A stretch of DNA of 8,731 nucleotides from Pseudomonadota bacterium. GTDB lineage: Bacteria; Desulfobacterota; Desulfobacteria; Desulfobacterales; RPRI01. Shown piece by piece: positions 5,548 to 8,731 of the stretch. The stretch lies in the NCBI GenBank assembly GCA_018830925.1, contig JAHJRK010000273.1, forward strand, positions 1 to 8,731, read 5' to 3'. The stretch's first letter is position 1; each line of letters begins with the position of its first letter. The notes beneath the pieces are model-generated. The model had not been told where the DNA came from. It was given only the letters and a program-made list of their open reading frames with translations, and made no database searches. Position numbers and translations under genes: made by a program.

Positions 5548-5708
5548 TCAGGCTATAGAGTGTGCCTGGCGCCACTTTTCAAGATACATATTTATCTCCT
5601 CATCCCATTTTTTTTCATCCCACGGCAAAACTGGAGCGCACAGTTTTTTATCCGCCCGATATGCTCTTTTCCGCCCTCTGGAGTGATCAGGCCTATGCGA
5701 ACCCTTCT
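5548..5708 (-). pseudogene. Fragment of glpD 3' end (partial duplicate)
   Basis: This 161-bp block aligns with 7752-7913 at more than 90 percent identity, from the stop codon upstream. Read on the minus strand it gives RRVRIGLITPEGGKEHIGRI, then after a one-base loss in an A-run (T-run 5644-5649, six versus seven in the full gene) LCAPVLPWDEKKWDEE, then INMYLEKWRQAHSIA and a stop. The differences include amino-acid changes (KK for GK, EE for TE, SIA for SVA), so the source may be a diverged paralogue and not a very recent copy of the neighbouring gene. The fragment has no start and is not functional. Confidence 0.85.
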
Positions 5709-5840
5709 GGTGAATTCACCGTTTTAGATACAGACGGCGTGTTGATAGCTCACGGCACATCAACCCTGATGACGCTTCAGGACAAAGGATTAAGAATGAA
5801 AGTGAGAAAATTTATCGATTCCGGCATAGTCAATATCTAA
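5709..5840 (+). pseudogene. C-terminal fragment of a thioesterase-like (PaaI/hotdog) gene
   Basis: Directly where the glpD homology stops, the plus strand encodes GEFTVLDTDGVLIAHGTSTL, followed by MTLQDKGLRMKVRKF and a short tail ending at TAA 5838-5840. The pattern of a Val-rich strand, DTDG turn, LIAHGTST and a final M-x-L strand is typical of the last two strands of PaaI-type acyl-CoA thioesterases. Only about 43 residues remain of a usual 130-150, and no start exists because the upstream bases are the antisense of glpD. The call rests on a short segment. Confidence 0.5.
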
Positions 5841-5864
5841 TCCATCGACAATACAATTGACGCT

Positions 5865-5884
5865 CCCCGCAGCAAGCTACGGGG
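5865..5884. repeat. REP-like palindrome, copy 1
   Basis: CCCCGCAGCAAGCTACGGGG can form a stem CCCCG/CGGGG with a C-A mismatch and an inner AGC/GCT. It lies 25 bp after the thioesterase fragment. There is no T-run, so a terminator role is doubtful. Confidence 0.65.
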
Positions 5885-5932
5885 AATCTTCGACCGGAAG
5901 GACTTTTTATCTGTTTTTGATTCGCTCGCTAA

Positions 5933-5986
5933 CCCCGCTGCAAGCAGCGAGGAATGCGCTCGCTGTTTCGGTTCAAATAATCATTG
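5933..5986. repeat. REP-like palindrome with conserved flank, copy 2
   Basis: The hairpin CCCCGCTGCAAGCAGCGAGG (5933-5952) is followed by AATGCGCTCGCTGTTTCGG and TTCAAATAATCATTG. The same order of hairpin and flank occurs at 7324-7377 with about 80 percent identity, so the repeat unit is about 54 bp. The pair brackets the ATPase gene. Confidence 0.65.
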
Positions 5987-6071
5987 AAATTCAGGCTCCG
6001 GAAAAGACCACCAAAGGATGTGCCATATATTGCTCCCGGGGTTCCGGAAATAACCTCCGACCCCCCGGATA

Positions 6072-6120
6072 TTGCGACTATTATTCTTAATATTGCATAA
6101 TAGTCTTGACTTTTATGCAA
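6072..6120 (+). promoter_or_regulatory. Promoter region and inverted repeat of the ATPase gene
   Basis: TTGCGA (6072-6077) and CATAAT (6096-6101) are a plausible -35/-10 pair with an 18-nt spacer. A perfect 8-bp inverted repeat, TTGCATAA (6093-6100) and TTATGCAA (6113-6120) with 12 bp between, overlaps the -10 box and ends 21 bp before the start codon. Its position suits an operator for repression, possibly by the gene's own product, which has a winged-helix region. Confidence 0.45.
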
Positions 6121-6141
6121 AATACTGATTAATTGCCGCTC

Positions 6142-7269
6142 ATGAAACGATATTTATTCGAGCATATCAAAAAAGACCTGTCCAAAAAGATGGTTATTGT
6201 TACCGGACCGAGACAGATCGGGAAAACCTGGCTTGCAAAGGAGCTCATGCGGGAATACAGAAATTCCGTTTATCTGAATTACGACCATTTTGGCGATGCC
6301 GGAATTATCAGGTCTCACTCATGGGCTATGAACGCAGATATGCTTACTCTTGATGAAATACACAAAATGAAAGGATGGAAAATGTTCATCAAGGGCGTTT
6401 TTGACACCCGTCCTTCAGGCCAGGCCATCCTCGTTACAGGAAGTTCCAGACTCGACACATTCCGCCAGACAGGGGAATCGCTGGCGGGACGCTATTTTCA
6501 TTACAGACTTAATCCTCTATCGGTTAAGGAGCTCGAAGGAATAATTCCTTTTTATGACGCAGTATCGGCGCTCAACAGATTCGGCGGATTTCCTGAGCCT
6601 TTTTTATCGGGTTCGGAGGAAGATGCTTCAAGGTGGCGCAATCAGTACTACACGGATCTGGTCCGGGAGGATATTCTGGAATTCAGCCGCATACAGGAGA
6701 TCAGAACGATTAAGAATCTTCTTGAATTGCTTCGCGGAAGGGTGGGGTCTCCGTTATCTTATACCTCGATCGCCGGCGATTTGCAGATAGCGCCGAATAC
6801 AGCCCGCAAATACGTCGATATTCTTGAAAATCTGTGCATAATTTTTCTGGTCCGGCCCTTCCATTCAAATATTGCCAGGTCTCTTCTGAAAGAGCCGAAG
6901 GTTTACTTCTACGACAGCGGCTATGTGATGGGGGATGATGGAATTAAACTGGAAAATACCTGCGCCGTTTGTCTTTTAAAGCATGTCCAGTACCTGAATG
7001 ACACCAGGGGTGAAAATATTTCACTAAGATATCTAAAGACAAAGGATGGAAAGGAAATCGATTTCGCACTGGCAAGCAATGACAGATTATCCCATCTTAT
7101 AGAAGTAAGGCTTTCCGACGCAAAACCAACACGCGCACTGCACTATTTTGCCGGAAAGATTGACGGAGCTTCGGCATATCAGCTGGTGCACAACCTCAGG
7201 CAGGAGCAGAATATCAACGGTGTTTCGGTTCTTTCAGCAGGCAGATGGCTTTCGGAATTATCCGCATGA
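6142..7269 (+). CDS. AAA ATPase with DUF4143 domain (AAA_14/DUF4143 family)
   Basis: This 375-residue protein belongs to a large family of STAND-like P-loop ATPases without a settled cellular role, often found in accessory DNA. From ATG 6142 it shows Walker A GPRQIGKT (22-29), Walker B LTLDEIHK (68-75), the sensor motif VTGSSR (98-103) and the DUF4143 entry motif GGFPEPF (148-154). A winged-helix segment, SYTSIAGDLQIAPNTARKY, lies at 206-224, followed by KVYFYDSG (253-260). The C-terminal nuclease-like fold has E305-x-D307 and E321-V-R323, where most relatives carry E-V-K; the Lys-to-Arg change may mean it does not cut DNA. A TTG at 6133 is an alternative start; neither has a clear ribosome-binding site. 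The gene is intact and of normal length, and is bracketed by repeats and glpD-end copies, suggesting it arrived as a unit. Confidence 0.9.
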   Translation: MKRYLFEHIKKDLSKKMVIVTGPRQIGKTWLAKELMREYRNSVYLNYDHFGDAGIIRSHSWAMNADMLTLDEIHKMKGWKMFIKGVFDTRPSGQAILVTGSSRLDTFRQTGESLAGRYFHYRLNPLSVKELEGIIPFYDAVSALNRFGGFPEPFLSGSEEDASRWRNQYYTDLVREDILEFSRIQEIRTIKNLLELLRGRVGSPLSYTSIAGDLQIAPNTARKYVDILENLCIIFLVRPFHSNIARSLLKEPKVYFYDSGYVMGDDGIKLENTCAVCLLKHVQYLNDTRGENISLRYLKTKDGKEIDFALASNDRLSHLIEVRLSDAKPTRALHYFAGKIDGASAYQLVHNLRQEQNINGVSVLSAGRWLSELSA

Positions 7270-7286
7270 AACAACAGTTTCATTTT
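7267..7286 (+). terminator. Weak hairpin terminator at the ATPase stop codon
   Basis: TGAAAC (7267-7272) and GTTTCA (7277-7282) form a 6-bp stem with a 4-nt loop, followed by TTTT. The stop codon is part of the stem. The stem is AT-rich and the T-run short, so it may be inefficient. Confidence 0.35.
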
Positions 7287-7323
7287 CTGAAATAAGATGG
7301 GGGAAAAGAGCAATATTGAAGTT

Positions 7324-7377
7324 CCCCGCAGCAAGCTACGGGTAATGTGCTCGCTATTGCGGTTCAATTAATTGATG
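7324..7377. repeat. REP-like palindrome with conserved flank, copy 3
   Basis: CCCCGCAGCAAGCTACGGGT (7324-7343) differs by one base from copy 1, and its flank AATGTGCTCGCTATTGCGG, then TTCAATTAATTGATG, matches that of copy 2. It begins 54 bp after the ATPase stop codon. Confidence 0.65.
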
Positions 7378-7751
7378 GTATAGGATATTTCTTATAAAGC
7401 TCATTTTGGAGTAAAAATTGTGAAATAAGGCCATAAAACAACTGCTTTTGGAACGTTATGTTTTAAATATCAAATGATTAGCTTAGCCAGACCACAGAAG
7501 CACTTTCTTTCCAAATGTTTTCCAGAGCTTGCCAGATATGGCGGCAGCCGTTTCCAATCATCGGTATTATGTGAGACCTTTGAAGAACATTCAATTTTGG
7601 ACAAGTACAAGGAAGGCGATAAGTTCAACCACAGGAATACATTGAGTATTTCGAGGATTGAAATTTGAGCCTGACGTAGTAATCGGCCAAAAGGGGATGT
7701 TATGCAAAGGTCTCTATGCATGCTTACGCCATTGTACACCAGAGCCTATTA
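7378..7751. other. Gene-poor 370-bp stretch
   Basis: A 64-codon plus-strand frame (ATG 7474 to TGA 7668) and a longer overlapping minus-strand frame exist. Neither has a ribosome-binding site or a recognisable family pattern. The plus-strand peptide (KHFLSKCFPELARYGG region) looks somewhat protein-like and could be a decayed gene. I see no RNA gene or attC here. Confidence 0.35.
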
Positions 7752-8731
7752 TCACGCTACAGAGTGAGCCTGGCGCCACTTTTCAAGATACATGTTTATC
7801 TCAGTATCCCATTTTCCTTCATCCCACGGCAAAACAGGAGCGCACAGTTTTTTTATCCGCCCGATATGCTCTTTTCCGCCCTCTGGAGTGATCAGGCCTA
7901 TGCGAACCCTTCTTAACAGGAGATCTTCAAGATGCCTTATTGCTTCATGTTTTGCCGCATATCGTATTTCAGCCCAGAGAGTATTGGTGCCGGGAATATT
8001 TGACAGGTCTTCCGGTGAGGAGTCATTTATAATCTCTCTTGCGCCATCGCCGTACCGGCCCGTAAGCCGCCTCAATACGGCAGCAGAAACCCTGTTATCC
8101 GTAAGCACATCGGGAAATTGTCTAAAAATAACTTCATTTTCTGCCGGCTTAACAGAAGGAAGAAACGGCATGGCCGCTTTCAGTGCATCCGCCGCGAGTT
8201 TCCTGAATGTGGTCAGCTTTCCGCCGGTTATCGTCACAAGACCTCTGTCTATCCACACAACATGCTCACGGGACTCCTTTGAGGGCGCGAGGTGTTTTCT
8301 GCTTAAAACAGGCCTTATTCCGGCATAAGATGAAATTGCATCTTTTAATGATACTTCAAGAGAAGGGAAAAATGAGTTCAGGCCGTCCATCAGGTATGAA
8401 ATCTCTCCTTCACTGATAACCGGCTCCAAAGAGAGGTCGTTTTTATGGTCAACATCCGTAGTGCCGTATATTACGGCCCCCTCCCAAGGAATAATAAATA
8501 TGGGCCTTCTGTCGGCAGGGTGAAAAAAAGTAACGGCCTCGGGAAAAGGAAATGCCCATCCCGGGAAGACAAGATGACTTCCCCTTAAAGGACGCAGATG
8601 AAGACTCTGGTCGGGGGAGGGATGGAGCTTTTCCGCCCATGAGCCTGTCGCATTTATTACCGCGCGGGTTAAAACCTGTTTTGTTTCACCCGTTTCATTC
8701 TCCTTTATGACAACTCCGGCTACATCTCCCC
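7752..8731 (-). CDS. glpD: Glycerol-3-phosphate dehydrogenase, C-terminal part (runs off the right edge)
   Basis: The enzyme oxidises sn-glycerol 3-phosphate to dihydroxyacetone phosphate with FAD and passes electrons to the quinone pool at the inner membrane. The frame is open without a stop from the window edge to TGA (complement of 7752-7754), giving about 326 of the usual 500-560 residues. In protein order one sees INATGSWAEKLH, LRPLRGSHLVFP, RRPIFIIPWEGAV, then the family signature YGTTDVDH, FPSLEVSLKDAISSYAGIRP (substrate/FAD domain), SREHVVW and TITGGKLTTFRKLAA. The helical C-terminal domain has RYGDGAREI and AEIRYAAKHEAIRHLEDLL. The start lies beyond 8731. The 3' end is partly duplicated at 5548-5708. 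No terminator is evident after the stop. GlpD versus the anaerobic GlpA subunit cannot be fully settled without the N-terminus. Confidence 0.9.
   Translation of the reverse strand, partial: GDVAGVVIKENETGETKQVLTRAVINATGSWAEKLHPSPDQSLHLRPLRGSHLVFPGWAFPFPEAVTFFHPADRRPIFIIPWEGAVIYGTTDVDHKNDLSLEPVISEGEISYLMDGLNSFFPSLEVSLKDAISSYAGIRPVLSRKHLAPSKESREHVVWIDRGLVTITGGKLTTFRKLAADALKAAMPFLPSVKPAENEVIFRQFPDVLTDNRVSAAVLRRLTGRYGDGAREIINDSSPEDLSNIPGTNTLWAEIRYAAKHEAIRHLEDLLLRRVRIGLITPEGGKEHIGRIKKLCAPVLPWDEGKWDTEINMYLEKWRQAHSVA

Larger units (their letters stand above)
5841..6071. other. Gene-free spacer with REP-like palindromes
   Basis: No protein-like frame is convincing here. The stretch holds two related GC-rich hairpins (5865-5884 and 5933-5952), the second followed by a conserved flank shared with 7344-7377. 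The short frames on both strands show no family signature. Confidence 0.5.

Noticed and set aside
5459..5686. Plus-strand frame beginning MLDLTVARMADSG as a gene.
   Set aside because: Most of it is the antisense of the glpD fragment; the parallel frame at 7658-7891 exists for the same reason.
7430..7475. AACGTTATG with a nearby CATAAAACAAC, resembling a further attC site.
   Set aside because: No paired inner arms, wrong spacing, and no matching R'' box downstream; most likely chance in AT-rich DNA.
7470..7739. Overlapping frames of 64 and 89 codons on opposite strands as genes.
   Set aside because: Neither has a ribosome-binding site or family signature, and they overlap each other fully.
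7792..8328. Plus-strand frame of 178 codons.
   Set aside because: It is a shadow of glpD, whose minus-strand frame is unmistakable by motif content and continues unbroken to the window end.
8430..8731. Possible break in glpD upstream of 8429.
   Set aside because: Reading the same minus-strand frame gives GTTDVDH and RGSHLVFP without a stop, so the gene is continuous to the window edge.

Overview
The window holds the right-hand part of an integron gene-cassette array (about 1-4806), then a patched, rearranged stretch (4890-7750), and ends in the 3' part of a glycerol-3-phosphate dehydrogenase gene on the minus strand. No integrase, attI site, rRNA, tRNA or CRISPR is visible. The mix of an AT-rich cassette array, an ISH6-like insertion sequence, a DUF4143 ATPase and glpD would suit an environmental Gram-negative, perhaps a deltaproteobacterium (Desulfobacterota). 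That is a guess from gene style, not from a marker gene.

Cassette array, all on the plus strand. Four attC-like sites lie at 1703-1758, 3305-3391, 3900-3962 and 4615-4701. The best support is internal: a cassette should start with TTRRRY complementary to the R'' box at its own end. This holds for cassette 2 (9 of 9 bases), cassette 4 (6 of 7) and the start of cassette 5 (8 of 8). Cassette 1 carries the 3' part of a HEPN-like gene split by a 1475-bp insertion sequence (61-1535). Cassette 2 (1753-3385) encodes a 500-residue TPR protein with a glycine-rich double membrane segment. Cassette 3 (3386-3956) encodes a small two-pass membrane protein whose start codon seems lost. Cassette 4 (3957-4695) is an AbrB-type antitoxin and PIN-domain toxin pair. 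Cassette 5 (from 4696) is a truncated DUF3795-like gene whose R'' box cuts straight into the reading frame. No complete attC follows, so the array seems to end or decay there.

Right of the array lies an intact free methionine-(R)-sulfoxide reductase gene (4906-5391). Next come a 161-bp fragment matching the 3' end of glpD, a fragment of a thioesterase-like gene, and REP-like hairpins. A complete AAA ATPase/DUF4143 gene (6142-7269) follows, with an inverted repeat in its promoter region. After it come another REP-like copy, about 370 bp with no convincing gene, and then glpD itself (7752 to beyond the window end). The ATPase is thus bracketed by two direct copies of the glpD 3' end and by related palindromes, which points to an insertion or rearrangement.

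Taken together, the left half is a store of small accessory genes: HEPN-like, TPR/membrane, two-pass membrane and toxin-antitoxin. Such functions are common among defence and stability cassettes. The genes on the right are ordinary metabolic genes disturbed by rearrangement.
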